Made by a program: the position numbers and the translations under genes. From Acidisoma cellulosilyticum (GTDB lineage: Bacteria > Pseudomonadota > Alphaproteobacteria > Acetobacterales > Acetobacteraceae), in NCBI RefSeq assembly GCF_020621385.1, contig NZ_JAESVA010000004.1, positions 248,001-312,000 of the forward strand: DNA of 64,000 bases, in the 5' to 3' direction. Numbering within the stretch: position 1 is the stretch's first letter; each line of letters opens with the position of its first letter. Positions 45,522-54,001 of this stretch are shown here, one piece after another. The notes beneath the pieces were generated by a model. The model searched no databases and was not told the origin of the DNA. It saw nothing but the letters and a program-made list of their open reading frames with translations.

Positions 45522-46436
45522 ATGCCAGATTATAGCGACGGCGCGGCCTATGTTGACGGGCGCTATATGCCCGTGGGTGAGGCGAGCGTGCCGATCCTTG
45601 ACTGGGGCTATCGGCGTTCGGACGTGACCTATGACGTCGTGGGCGTCTGGGACGGCGCTTTCTTCCGCCTCGATGACCATATCGCCCGCTTTCGGGCATC
45701 GATGACCGCGCTCAGGCTGCACCCGCAGGAGACGGATGCCGAGCTTCGTGAGATCCTGATGCAGGTCGTGCGTCTGTCCGGCCTGCGCGAGGCCTATGTC
45801 GCGATGGATTGTCTGCGCGGCCGCCCGAAGCCGGGCATGAAGCCGCATCCGGCGAATTGCAGGAACCGGTTGACCGCCTATGCCATTCCCTGGGTCTGGG
45901 TGGTGTCGCCCGACGTGCAGGCGCGCGGCGCGCATCTCATCGTCGCCAAGACGCCGCGTATTCCCGAGGAATCGATCGATCCTCGCGTCAAGAATTTCCA
46001 TTGGGGTGATCTGACACGCGCTTTGTTCGAAGCCCATGACGCGGGGGCGGACAACGCGGTCCTGCTCGATACCGCCGGGCTGGTGACTGAGGGACCGGGC
46101 TTCAATGTTTTCGCGGTGCGCGATGGCGTGGTGATAACGCCGGATCGTGGCGGCCTTGAAGGCATTACCCGCCGTTCCGTGCTCGAACTCTGCGCCGATC
46201 TGGGCCTGCCTTGCGAGGTACGCCCGCTGCCGCTCGCCGAGCTTCAGGACAGCGACGAGGTCTTTCTGGCGACCACGGCGGGCGGCATCATGCCGGCGTC
46301 TCGCCTCGATGGACGTATCATGAATAACGACCGGCCGGGGCCGATTTCCGCGCGGCTCCGTGCCCGCTTCTGGGAACGGCGGGCGGAAGGCTGGCACGCG
46401 ACCCCGGTCACCTATGCGGAGGTTGCCTTGTCATGA
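45522..46436 (+). CDS. Class IV PLP aminotransferase (BCAT/D-amino acid aminotransferase fold)
   Basis: The 304-residue enzyme has the fold-type IV pattern: VPILDWGYRRSDVTYDVVGV near the N-terminus, the PLP lysine in DPRVKNFHWGDLTRA near residue 160, LLDTAGLVTEGPGFNVFAV and GITRRSVLEL. Family members transaminate branched-chain or D-amino acids or eliminate from aminodeoxychorismate. ATG 45522 is chosen over 45516 for GGGAG 8 bases upstream. Between the transporter and hyuAB it probably transaminates the amino acid released by ring opening; substrate unknown. Confidence 0.88.
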   Translation: MPDYSDGAAYVDGRYMPVGEASVPILDWGYRRSDVTYDVVGVWDGAFFRLDDHIARFRASMTALRLHPQETDAELREILMQVVRLSGLREAYVAMDCLRGRPKPGMKPHPANCRNRLTAYAIPWVWVVSPDVQARGAHLIVAKTPRIPEESIDPRVKNFHWGDLTRALFEAHDAGADNAVLLDTAGLVTEGPGFNVFAVRDGVVITPDRGGLEGITRRSVLELCADLGLPCEVRPLPLAELQDSDEVFLATTAGGIMPASRLDGRIMNNDRPGPISARLRARFWERRAEGWHATPVTYAEVALS

Positions 46437-48478
46437 TCAGCGTCGGGATCGATGTCGGCGGAACATTCACGGATTTCGTCTCCTATGACCGTGAAACGGG
46501 CCAATTGACGGCTTGGAAAAACCTCTCCACGCCGGCCGACCCCACGGAAGGCATTCTGACCGGTCTTGAAAGCGGTGCGGCGGCCGAGCGCGGGCTTTCC
46601 GGCATTCGGCTGGGCACCACGGTCGCGACGAATGCCTTGCTGGAGGGGAAGGGGGCCGTCGTCGGCTACATCACGACCGCGGGCTTTCGCGATATTCCCT
46701 TCATCGGCCGGGGCAATCGCCGTCACCATTACGATCTTGCCTGGGTCAAGCCGAAGCCGTTCCTGAAGCGGCGGCATGCCTATGAGATCGCGGAGCGGAT
46801 CGGTGCCGATGGTCAGGTCATGCAAGCGCTTGATGAGGACAGCGTCCGAGCGCTCGCGCGCCAGATGCGGGCGGAGGGCGAGGTTGAGGCGGTCGCCGTG
46901 ATGTTCATGCATTCCTATATCGAGCCAGCGCATGAACGGCGGGTGCGTGAGATTCTGGCCGAGGAACTGCCGGAGATCCCGGTCTCTATTTCCTATGATG
47001 TGCTGCCGAAGTGGAAGGAACATTTTCGGTCCTCGACCACGCTATGCGATGCTTTCGTCAAACCCGTGGTGCGCAAGCAACTCGGCTCGTTGCGCGCGCG
47101 GCTGGACGGCGCCGGGGTGACAGCGCCGATCGTGGTGATGCGATCCAACGGCGGCGAGATGACGCTGGATGCCGCGGCCGGCGCGCCGATCCAGATGGCA
47201 GTCTCCGGCCCGACCGGCGGTGTCATCGCCGGCAAGCGTATCGCCGGACTGGTGGGCATCGGCAATGTCGTGACCCTCGATATGGGCGGCACCTCGACCG
47301 ACGTCTCGACCATCGTCGGCGGCGAGGAGCGGTTCACGACCGATTTCGAGATCGAATGGGGCAGGCCCGTGCAGATCCCGATGATCGACATCCGCACCAT
47401 CGGCGCGGGTGGCGGATCGCTCGCCCGCGTCGATGCGGGCGGCATGCTGACGGTCGGGCCGCAAAGTGCGGGCGCCCGTCCTGGCCCGGCCTGCTACGGC
47501 CGCGGCGGGACGGAGCCGACCGTGACCGACGCCAATGTCGTTCTGGGCCGCATCGCTGCCGATAATTTCCTTGGTGGCGCTATGGCGCTCGATACCGAAG
47601 CGGCGCGGGCGGCGGTCGCGCGGGTTGCCGATCAGATCGGGCTCGGCCTGGAACAGACGGCCCTGTCGATCATCCGCATCGCCAATAATACCATGGTCGG
47701 CGCCTTGCACACGGCTTTGACCGAGCAAGGCTTGGACCCGCGGGACTTCACCCTCATGCCATTTGGCGGGGCCGGACCCTTGCATGTCTGCGAATTGATG
47801 GAGGAGGCCGCCATTCCGCGCGGTCTGGTACCGAACTTCCCCGGCCAGTTCTCGGCCTTCGGCTTTATTCTGGCCGACGCGCGGGTCGATCGTCATCGCA
47901 CGGTGCAGTTGTCATCGCGGATCTTCGACCAGTCGCGGGCCGAGAAAGTCATCGCGGAACTTGAAGCGGAATGCCGCAGCGAACTGGCTGCACAAGGCCA
48001 TAGCGAGGGCGTCGTCATCCGCCGCAGCTTGGAAATGCGCTATGCCGGACAGAATTATGAGTTGGAGGTGCCGCTCGCCAGCCCGAGTTTCGGGCCGGAT
48101 GAGCAAACTGCTTTGTGGGAAGCCTATCATCTGCAGCATCTCGCCCGTTTCGGCTTTCGTCTCGGCGATGCTCTGGAAATCGTGACCTTCATCGTCACCG
48201 GTATTGCGGCGACAGCCGAGGTTGATCTGCCCCGCATCGCGAAGGCGGAGGCTTCGGCCGAGCCTTTGCGCAGCCGTCCGGTCTGGTTCGATGCCGCCTG
48301 GGTGGAGACGCCGGTCTATGACCGCGCCGCGTTGCGCGCCGGCCATGTCCTGTCCGGCCCTGCCTTGGTGGAGGAGGAGGCCTCCGTCACCGTCGTCTCG
48401 CCCGGTCATGATCTGAACGTCGACGACTGGGGCAATCTTCATATCGTCACCCTGCCATCGTCCGGGGAAGTCGCATGA
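46433..48478 (+). CDS. Hydantoinase/oxoprolinase family subunit A, second copy
   Basis: The 681-residue protein has VGIDVGGTFTDFVSYDRETG, LGTTVATNALLEGKGAVVGY, TLDMGGTSTDVSTIVGGEER, TIGAGGGSLARVDAGGMLTV and GPQSAGARPGPACYGRGGTE. It is clearly paralogous to the subunit at 37756 but divergent enough to indicate a different substrate rather than a recent duplication. It is coupled by 4-bp overlaps to the aminotransferase before it and to its B subunit after it. Confidence 0.93.
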   Translation: MISVGIDVGGTFTDFVSYDRETGQLTAWKNLSTPADPTEGILTGLESGAAAERGLSGIRLGTTVATNALLEGKGAVVGYITTAGFRDIPFIGRGNRRHHYDLAWVKPKPFLKRRHAYEIAERIGADGQVMQALDEDSVRALARQMRAEGEVEAVAVMFMHSYIEPAHERRVREILAEELPEIPVSISYDVLPKWKEHFRSSTTLCDAFVKPVVRKQLGSLRARLDGAGVTAPIVVMRSNGGEMTLDAAAGAPIQMAVSGPTGGVIAGKRIAGLVGIGNVVTLDMGGTSTDVSTIVGGEERFTTDFEIEWGRPVQIPMIDIRTIGAGGGSLARVDAGGMLTVGPQSAGARPGPACYGRGGTEPTVTDANVVLGRIAADNFLGGAMALDTEAARAAVARVADQIGLGLEQTALSIIRIANNTMVGALHTALTEQGLDPRDFTLMPFGGAGPLHVCELMEEAAIPRGLVPNFPGQFSAFGFILADARVDRHRTVQLSSRIFDQSRAEKVIAELEAECRSELAAQGHSEGVVIRRSLEMRYAGQNYELEVPLASPSFGPDEQTALWEAYHLQHLARFGFRLGDALEIVTFIVTGIAATAEVDLPRIAKAEASAEPLRSRPVWFDAAWVETPVYDRAALRAGHVLSGPALVEEEASVTVVSPGHDLNVDDWGNLHIVTLPSSGEVA

Positions 48479-50199
48479 CAGAGTCTCGCAAGCCACCGAT
48501 CGATATGGTGACGCTGAATATCATCAGCGGCATCCTGGTCTCGATCTGCCGGGATATGGGGGTGACGCTGATGCGCACATCCTATTCCACTATTTTCAGC
48601 GAATCGCTCGATTTCACCTGCGGCCTTGCCTTGCCGAGCGGTGAGCTGATCGCGACCGGCGATTTCTGCCCCTCGATGATCGGCGGCATGCCGCTGCTGC
48701 TGCGGTCCTGCGTGCAGGAAATTCCGATCGATACGCTGCAGCCGGGCGACGTTCTGGTCCATAACGACCCCTATCGCGGTGGGCTGCATACGCCGGAACA
48801 TACGTTCTTCAAGCCGGTTTTCGTCGATGACGAGGTCATCGGCTTCGCCGTGTCCATCGGTCATGTCTGCGAAGTCGGCGGCATGGCACCGGCCGGGTTT
48901 GCCGGCGAAGCGACGGAGGTGTTTCACGAAGGGCTGCGCGTGCCGCCCGTGAAGCTGATCAGGCAGGGCGAGGACGTGCCGGATATCTGGCGCCTGCTGC
49001 TCGCGAATGTGCGCACGCCGCGCTACAATTACGGGGATTTCCGGGCGCTGATCGCGGCCACCGATCTGGGTGAAAAGCGGCTTGCGGCTTTGGTGCGCAA
49101 ACACGGCAAGGCCAGTTTCCTCGACAATGTTCGCGAGCTGATGGCCTATTCGGAACGCCGCATGCGCGCCGAGATCGCGAAGATTCCCGACGGGAAATAC
49201 AGTTTCGAAGACTATATGGAAGATGACGGCATCGAGGACAAAGCCTATCGCATCAAGGCCACGGTCTTCGTGCAGGGCGATGAGTTGATCGTGGATTATA
49301 CCGGTAGCGATCCGCAGGCAAAGGGACCGATCAACGCGACGCTCGGCGTCGCCTGGGGTGCGTCCTACAATGCCGTGCTGCAGCTGACGGATTCCACGAT
49401 CCCGAAGAATTCGGGCTGCTTTCGCCCTATCCGGGTGCTGGCGCCGCCGGGCAGCGTGGTCAATGTCAACTTTCCCGGCCCTTCGGTGGGCGGCAATACC
49501 GAGACGCATTGCCGGATCGCCAATTGCGTGATGGGTGCGCTGGCACCTGCGGTCAAGGCAAGGTCGGCGGCGACGGATGGCGCCAGTCACAGCAACTTCC
49601 TGTTCGGGGGCCGCGACAAGGAAACGGATGAATTCTTCTGCTGCTATGACCTGACCCCGGTCGGCTGGGGTGGCCGCAGTTTTGCTGACGGCAATGATGC
49701 GGTGGGCGGTATCAACGGCAATTGCCCCCATACGCCGGTTGAAGTCTTCGAATACCGCTATCCCTGGCATGTCGAGGAATTCAAGCTGGTCAATGATTCC
49801 GGCGGTGCCGGCACATTCCGCGGGGGCCTCGCGCTCAGCAAAACGGTGCGCTCGCTCGATACCGAGATGACCTTTTCCTATATGAGCGACCGGCAGAAGC
49901 TGGCGCCTTGGGGATTGCATGGCGGCCTGTCCGGGGCGATGGCCGAGCTATTGATGATGCGGACCGGCAGCGCGGATTGGCTGACCATCACGCAGGCCTT
50001 CAACAAGCCGTCGCCGAGTAAATTTGCCAATGTGCCGATCCGTCCGGGCGATCGTATTCGCATCACCTCGCCGGCCGGTGGCGGTTGGGGGCCGCCGGAA
50101 GAACGCGACCGCGCCAGTGTGGCCGAGGATATCGCGGAAGGCTTTGTCTCGGTCGAGCAAGCGGTCGCGCTATACGGCTTCACACTCGCGGCCGAATAG
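48475..50199 (+). CDS. Hydantoinase/oxoprolinase family subunit B, second copy
   Basis: The 574-residue protein starts PPIDMVTLNIISGILVSICR and has MRTSYSTIFSESLDFTCGL, QPGDVLVHNDPYRGGLHTPE, GHVCEVGGMAPAGFAGEATE and the C-terminal ITSPAGGGWGPPEERD typical of HyuB. It is about 80 residues shorter than the copy at 35798, which is the usual N-methylhydantoinase B length. With the A subunit it should perform ATP-dependent ring opening of an imported lactam or hydantoin. Confidence 0.92.
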   Translation: MTESRKPPIDMVTLNIISGILVSICRDMGVTLMRTSYSTIFSESLDFTCGLALPSGELIATGDFCPSMIGGMPLLLRSCVQEIPIDTLQPGDVLVHNDPYRGGLHTPEHTFFKPVFVDDEVIGFAVSIGHVCEVGGMAPAGFAGEATEVFHEGLRVPPVKLIRQGEDVPDIWRLLLANVRTPRYNYGDFRALIAATDLGEKRLAALVRKHGKASFLDNVRELMAYSERRMRAEIAKIPDGKYSFEDYMEDDGIEDKAYRIKATVFVQGDELIVDYTGSDPQAKGPINATLGVAWGASYNAVLQLTDSTIPKNSGCFRPIRVLAPPGSVVNVNFPGPSVGGNTETHCRIANCVMGALAPAVKARSAATDGASHSNFLFGGRDKETDEFFCCYDLTPVGWGGRSFADGNDAVGGINGNCPHTPVEVFEYRYPWHVEEFKLVNDSGGAGTFRGGLALSKTVRSLDTEMTFSYMSDRQKLAPWGLHGGLSGAMAELLMMRTGSADWLTITQAFNKPSPSKFANVPIRPGDRIRITSPAGGGWGPPEERDRASVAEDIAEGFVSVEQAVALYGFTLAAE

Positions 50200-50211
50200 G
50201 GAGTTCTGCTC

Positions 50212-50397
50212 ATGCGCATTTCGCCGGACGGCTATTATGTCGAGCGTTATGTCAAATGCGATAATTGCGGCCTGCTGATCTACGGTTCCGGTTTACAGAC
50301 GGCATCGCGCAAGGCGCTGTTCTGTTCGGAATGGTGCATCGCTTGGGATGAAAAACGCCAGGCGGGCGAGCAGCATCCCGTGCTGCCGCTCAGCTAG
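50212..50397 (+). CDS. Small four-cysteine (zinc-ribbon-like) protein following hyuAB
   Basis: A 61-residue protein with CDNC at residues 16-19 and CSEWC at 38-42, a spacing suited to one tetrahedral Zn or other metal site. GGGAG precedes the ATG at good distance. It is in the same operon as hyuAB and may be a small third subunit; the related acetone carboxylases also have a small cysteine-containing gamma subunit, but similarity beyond that idea is not visible. Length, charge and operon position support a real gene. Confidence 0.72.
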   Translation: MRISPDGYYVERYVKCDNCGLLIYGSGLQTASRKALFCSEWCIAWDEKRQAGEQHPVLPLS

Positions 50398-50417
50398 GCC
50401 AAGGGAGGGCGGTTCGG

Positions 50418-51389
50418 ATGTGCGTCGCATGCTATGTTGACGAGGCGATGAAGGAGAAGATCATCGCCTATAACGCCCAGTTTCATCAGGTCACGAAAAG
50501 CCCTTACGGCAAGGGCGACGAAATCGGTATGCTCAATCTCATCGACGGAAAATCACGTTCCGCGATCATGAGCCGCGCCGATCCCTCGAAAGTTTTCGAC
50601 CTCTCGGTGGATCATTTCGTGGGCATGCCGGGCTGGTTCGGGGCCGGGGATCAGCCTTATCAGATCTGGATGACGCATACGCCGGCAGGCGAAATCGTCG
50701 ATAACAGCATGGGCGTCACGCTGGAAGCCAACCAGCTCATCAGCTATTCCGGCGACAGCATATCGATGTACACGCATTGCGGCACGCATATCGATACCTT
50801 TAATCATTTCGGCTATAATGGCCAGATTTTTAACGAGTTCAGTGCCGAGACGCATCTCGGCAGCCGCGCCTGGGACAAATGCGGGGCGGAGAAGCATCCG
50901 CCGATCTTCGCGCGCGGCATATTGCTTGATGTCGCGGGACTGCATGGTGTCGCGACATTGCCGCCAAGCCATGCGATCGGCGAGGCTGACCTCAAAGCCT
51001 GCCTCGCCAAACAAGATGTCAAACTCCTGCCCGGCGACGTCGTTCTGATCCATACCGGACAGATGAAGCTTTGGCCGAGCATGGCCTTCGTTGCCAATAC
51101 GCCCGGTCTCAATCGCGAAGGCGCGGAATTTCTGGCCAAGCACGGTGCGATCATGATCGGCGCCGACAATTTGACGCTTGAGCAGACGCCGAGCGCGCAT
51201 GAGCTTAATTTCTTTCCGGTCCATACCTATCTGCTTGCCGAGGCCGGTGTGCCGATCCTTGAGATGGCCTATCTCGACGAGCTTGTCAGCGAGCAGGTCT
51301 GGGAATTCGCCTTTTTCGGCGCATGCATAAAGCTGCGGGGGGCGACCGGCGCACCGATGCGGCCGGTGGCGATGCCGCTGGCGCATTGA
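50418..51389 (+). CDS. Cyclase-family hydrolase (kynurenine formamidase/isatin hydrolase fold)
   Basis: The 323-residue protein carries the metal motif HCGTHIDTFNHFGYNG near residues 122-137 (HxGTHxD-H) plus GDVVLIHTGQM and GADNLTLEQTPSA, which define the putative cyclase superfamily (kynurenine formamidase, isatin hydrolase, trihydroxytoluene hydrolases). It would hydrolyse an amide or lactam ring. ATG 50418 has GGAGGG 8 bases upstream and gives the unusual N-terminus MCVACYVDEA, with a CxxC at residues 2-5 outside the core fold. Confidence 0.87.
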   Translation: MCVACYVDEAMKEKIIAYNAQFHQVTKSPYGKGDEIGMLNLIDGKSRSAIMSRADPSKVFDLSVDHFVGMPGWFGAGDQPYQIWMTHTPAGEIVDNSMGVTLEANQLISYSGDSISMYTHCGTHIDTFNHFGYNGQIFNEFSAETHLGSRAWDKCGAEKHPPIFARGILLDVAGLHGVATLPPSHAIGEADLKACLAKQDVKLLPGDVVLIHTGQMKLWPSMAFVANTPGLNREGAEFLAKHGAIMIGADNLTLEQTPSAHELNFFPVHTYLLAEAGVPILEMAYLDELVSEQVWEFAFFGACIKLRGATGAPMRPVAMPLAH

Positions 51390-51432
51390 ACCGGCCCAAA
51401 TTTTGTCCAGGATGTGAAGAAGGTGGCTTAGG

Positions 51433-51906
51433 ATGGCAGAGCTCTCTCTTGAACAGCGCGTCGCGCGTCTGGAATCTCTGGAAGAGATTCGCACGCTGAA
51501 GGCGGTCTATTGCGATCTCTGCGACCGTGGATATGAGCCGGTCGGTCTCTCGGCCTTGTTCACCGAGGACGCGGTTTGGGATGGCGGCCCTTTCGGTAAG
51601 CATGAAGGCCGGCAGGCGATCCATGACTTTTTCGCGGGTGTTTCCAACTCCCTGGTCTTTGCCGCGCATCTGGTCATGAACCCGGTGATCAGCTTCATTG
51701 ACGATGATACCGCCGAGGGCAAATGGCGGCTGTGGGAGCCGGCGACCGTCAATGAAGACGGCAAGCTGGTTTCGAAAATTTTGCTTTCCGCCTATGAGGA
51801 TGTCTATGTCAGGCAGGATGGCAAATGGCTGGTCAAATCCCTGAAGCTGCATGTGAATTTCTTCGCACCGCTAGCCGACGGCTGGGCCGGCATCGCCGTT
51901 TCCTAG
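51433..51906 (+). CDS. NTF2/SnoaL-like fold protein
   Basis: The 157-residue protein matches the SnoaL_4 type cone-shaped fold: LEQRVARLESLEEIRTLKAV near the N-terminus, CDLCDRGYEPVGLSALFTED, VWDGGPFGKHEGRQAIHDFF and a late VYVRQDGKWLVKSLKL strand pair. Members include dehydratases, isomerases and dehydrochlorinases as well as non-enzymatic binders. It sits between a cyclase and an SDR in the same direction, so a small-molecule dehydratase/isomerase role in the pathway is plausible. No reaction can be fixed. Confidence 0.82.
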   Translation: MAELSLEQRVARLESLEEIRTLKAVYCDLCDRGYEPVGLSALFTEDAVWDGGPFGKHEGRQAIHDFFAGVSNSLVFAAHLVMNPVISFIDDDTAEGKWRLWEPATVNEDGKLVSKILLSAYEDVYVRQDGKWLVKSLKLHVNFFAPLADGWAGIAVS

Positions 51907-51973
51907 TCCTCGGCGGGCCAAAAACAATCTCAGCCGGGCAGACGCCCGGTCCGCATTCCGGAGACGCAAGGCT

Positions 51974-52729
51974 GTGAGCAGGACTGTATTGATTACGGGC
52001 GCCGGCATTGGCATTGGCCGCGCAACCGCCAAAGCCTTCGGCCAGATCGGTGCCCATGTCATGGTCACCGATGTGCTGGTCGCGGAAGGCGAGGCGGTTG
52101 CGGCGGAGATTGTCGCGGCAGGCGGAAGTGCGAGCTTTCACCTGCTCGACGTCAAAAGTTCGGAGGCCGTCGATGCCGTCTTCACCGAGGCGGAAACCCG
52201 CTACGGCGGTGTCGACACAGTTATTGCCAATGCCGGCATCGCCCATCGCGTGCCGCTGGACAAAATGACGGATGCGCTTTGGGACAATACGCTCGATATC
52301 GACCTGAAGGGCGTCATGCGCGTGTTCCGGCGCGCGGCCCCAGGCATGCGCGCGCGCCAGTCCGGTGTAATGGTCGCACTCTCCTCCATCATGGGCATCG
52401 CCTATGGATGGGATGAGCATGTCCATTACTCAGCCGCCAAAGCCGGCGTCGTCGGCCTTGTGCGCGCCATGGCGGTGGAATTGGCGTCGCAGGGCATTCG
52501 CGTCAATGGCGTCGCGCCCGGCTATATCCGCACGGCCCAGTTGCTGTCCGAGGAACATTCGCTCGGACCTTCAGGGGCCGAGCAGGCGCCTGCCTTTATC
52601 CCTATGGGCCGATTGGGTGAGCCCGAAGACATCGCCGATGTCATCCTGTTCCTGGCTTCCGAGGCTGCCCGCTATATGACCGGCCAAGTGATCGCGGTTG
52701 ACGGCGGCCTGCTGGTCGGTCGCTACTGA
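51974..52729 (+). CDS. Short-chain dehydrogenase/reductase (SDR)
   Basis: The 251-residue SDR starts (GTG) VLITGAGIGIGRATAKAFGQ, with VIANAGIAH near residue 84, ALSSIMGIAYG (Ser), YSAAKAG with Tyr-Lys near 155-159 and PGYIRTAQLL; the C-terminus MTGQVIAVDGGLLVGRY is typical. GGAGACGCAAGG precedes the start. It belongs to the long plus-strand block and would interconvert hydroxy and keto groups of a pathway intermediate with NAD(P). Confidence 0.91.
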   Translation: MSRTVLITGAGIGIGRATAKAFGQIGAHVMVTDVLVAEGEAVAAEIVAAGGSASFHLLDVKSSEAVDAVFTEAETRYGGVDTVIANAGIAHRVPLDKMTDALWDNTLDIDLKGVMRVFRRAAPGMRARQSGVMVALSSIMGIAYGWDEHVHYSAAKAGVVGLVRAMAVELASQGIRVNGVAPGYIRTAQLLSEEHSLGPSGAEQAPAFIPMGRLGEPEDIADVILFLASEAARYMTGQVIAVDGGLLVGRY

Positions 52730-52793
52730 TCTCAACAAGCCAATGCCCGGCAAGGGCCATTAACCAATAACAGGGTTCAGGAAAGCACAAAGC

Positions 52794-53675
52794 ATGGCGA
52801 AGGAAATTCTCTGCGGTTTCGGCATCGACGTCGATGCCGTCGCCGGTTGGCTCGGTTCCTATGGCGGTGAGGATAGTCCGGACGATATCAGCCGCGGGCT
52901 TTTTGCCGGTGAGGTAGGTAGCCCGCGCCTGCTGAAGATGTTCGAGCGCATGGGCATCAAGACGACCTGGTTCATTCCGGGCCATTCGATCGAAACCTTC
53001 CCGACCCAGATGCAAGCCGTCGCCGATGCGGGGCATGAGATCGGCATTCATGGCTATAGCCATGAGAATCCGATTGCGATGACCCGCGAGCAGGAAGAGG
53101 CCATTCTCGATAAATGCATCGAGCTCGTCACCACACTCGCCGGCAAGCCGCCCACCGGCTATGTGGCGCCCTGGTGGGAATTCAGCCCGGTGACGAATGA
53201 ATTGCTGGTCGAGCGCGGCATCAAATACGACCACAGCCTGATGCATAATGATTTCACGCCCTATTACGTGCGTGTGGGCGATAGCTGGACCAGGATCGAT
53301 TATTCGGCGCAGCCGGAAAGCTGGATGAAGCCGCTGGCGCGCGGGACTGAGACAGGGCTGATCGAGATTCCCGCGAATTGGTATCTGGATGATCTGCCGC
53401 CGATGATGTTCATCAAAAAGGCGCCCAATAGCCACGGCTTCGTCAATCCGCGCGATATCGAACAGATGTGGCGGGATCAGTTCGATTGGGTCTATCGCGA
53501 GATGGATTATGCGGTCTTCCCGATTACCATTCATCCGGATGTATCGGGGCGGCCGCAGGTTCTGCTGATGCTGGAACGGTTGTTCGACTACATGAAGGGT
53601 CATGACGGCGTCCGCTTCGTCACGATGAACGAGATGGCGGATGATTTCGCCAAGCGCTTTCCGCGCCAGGGCTGA
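52794..53675 (+). CDS. Polysaccharide-deacetylase-fold hydrolase, candidate cyclic imide hydrolase
   Basis: The 293-residue protein has the NodB-like metal Asp in [14 protein letters not shown] and the HGYSHENPI histidine pair near residues 80-84, plus [18 protein letters not shown]. It lacks a signal peptide, so cell-wall glycans are unlikely substrates. Cytoplasmic members of this fold include allantoinase PuuE and a bacterial imidase that, from memory, is also 293 residues long; in a hydantoin/lactam cluster, opening of cyclic imides is the best inference. AGGAAAG precedes the ATG. Confidence 0.83.
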   Translation: MAKEILCGFGIDVDAVAGWLGSYGGEDSPDDISRGLFAGEVGSPRLLKMFERMGIKTTWFIPGHSIETFPTQMQAVADAGHEIGIHGYSHENPIAMTREQEEAILDKCIELVTTLAGKPPTGYVAPWWEFSPVTNELLVERGIKYDHSLMHNDFTPYYVRVGDSWTRIDYSAQPESWMKPLARGTETGLIEIPANWYLDDLPPMMFIKKAPNSHGFVNPRDIEQMWRDQFDWVYREMDYAVFPITIHPDVSGRPQVLLMLERLFDYMKGHDGVRFVTMNEMADDFAKRFPRQG

Positions 53676-53680
53676 GGCCG

Positions 53681-54001
53681 ATGTGCGGCCTTTGCGGTAT
53701 CGTGGGCAATGCGCCGCATTGGTCTGAAGGCGTGCCGGCCCCGTCCTTGCCGGACACGCCCGCCCGACGACGGGAACGGCAGGAGCGCGTGCGCGGCCTC
53801 AACCGCGTTTTGTCGCCCTTCGGCCTGACGGCGGCGGATTGGCAGGCGCATGCCTATGTCATCGCAACCCGCACGGGCCGATCCGAGATCGTCGATAATA
53901 CGGCGCATCTTTGGCCTGCCGCCGCCAGGCTTTGCGGCAAGCCCTGCGACCCTTTGGACCCCAAACTCATCGCGCGCCTGGAAGCTGAGGTGCGACGATG
54001 A
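53681..54001 (+). CDS. Hypothetical MCxxC protein preceding the CobW GTPase
   Basis: A 106-residue protein that starts MCGLCGIVGN, giving CxxC at residues 2-5, and has a second pair CGKPC at 85-89. The middle is Arg-rich and probably helical. It starts 5 bases after the deacetylase stop and its own stop overlaps the CobW ATG, so it is surely translated with them. The four cysteines and the neighbouring metallochaperone suggest metal binding. I do not recognise the family. Confidence 0.7.
   Translation: MCGLCGIVGNAPHWSEGVPAPSLPDTPARRRERQERVRGLNRVLSPFGLTAADWQAHAYVIATRTGRSEIVDNTAHLWPAAARLCGKPCDPLDPKLIARLEAEVRR

Noticed and set aside
43921-45699. A 592-codon minus-strand frame across the LivH/LivM genes
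   Set aside because: Its product is an Arg/Asp/His-rich chain, the complement of membrane-segment codons, not a protein family.
53681-54001. Class II glutamine amidotransferase, because the protein begins MCGLCGIVG
   Set aside because: The catalytic Cys would have to be residue 2 followed by the rest of an approximately 200-residue Ntn fold; the protein is only 106 residues and has none of the later motifs.
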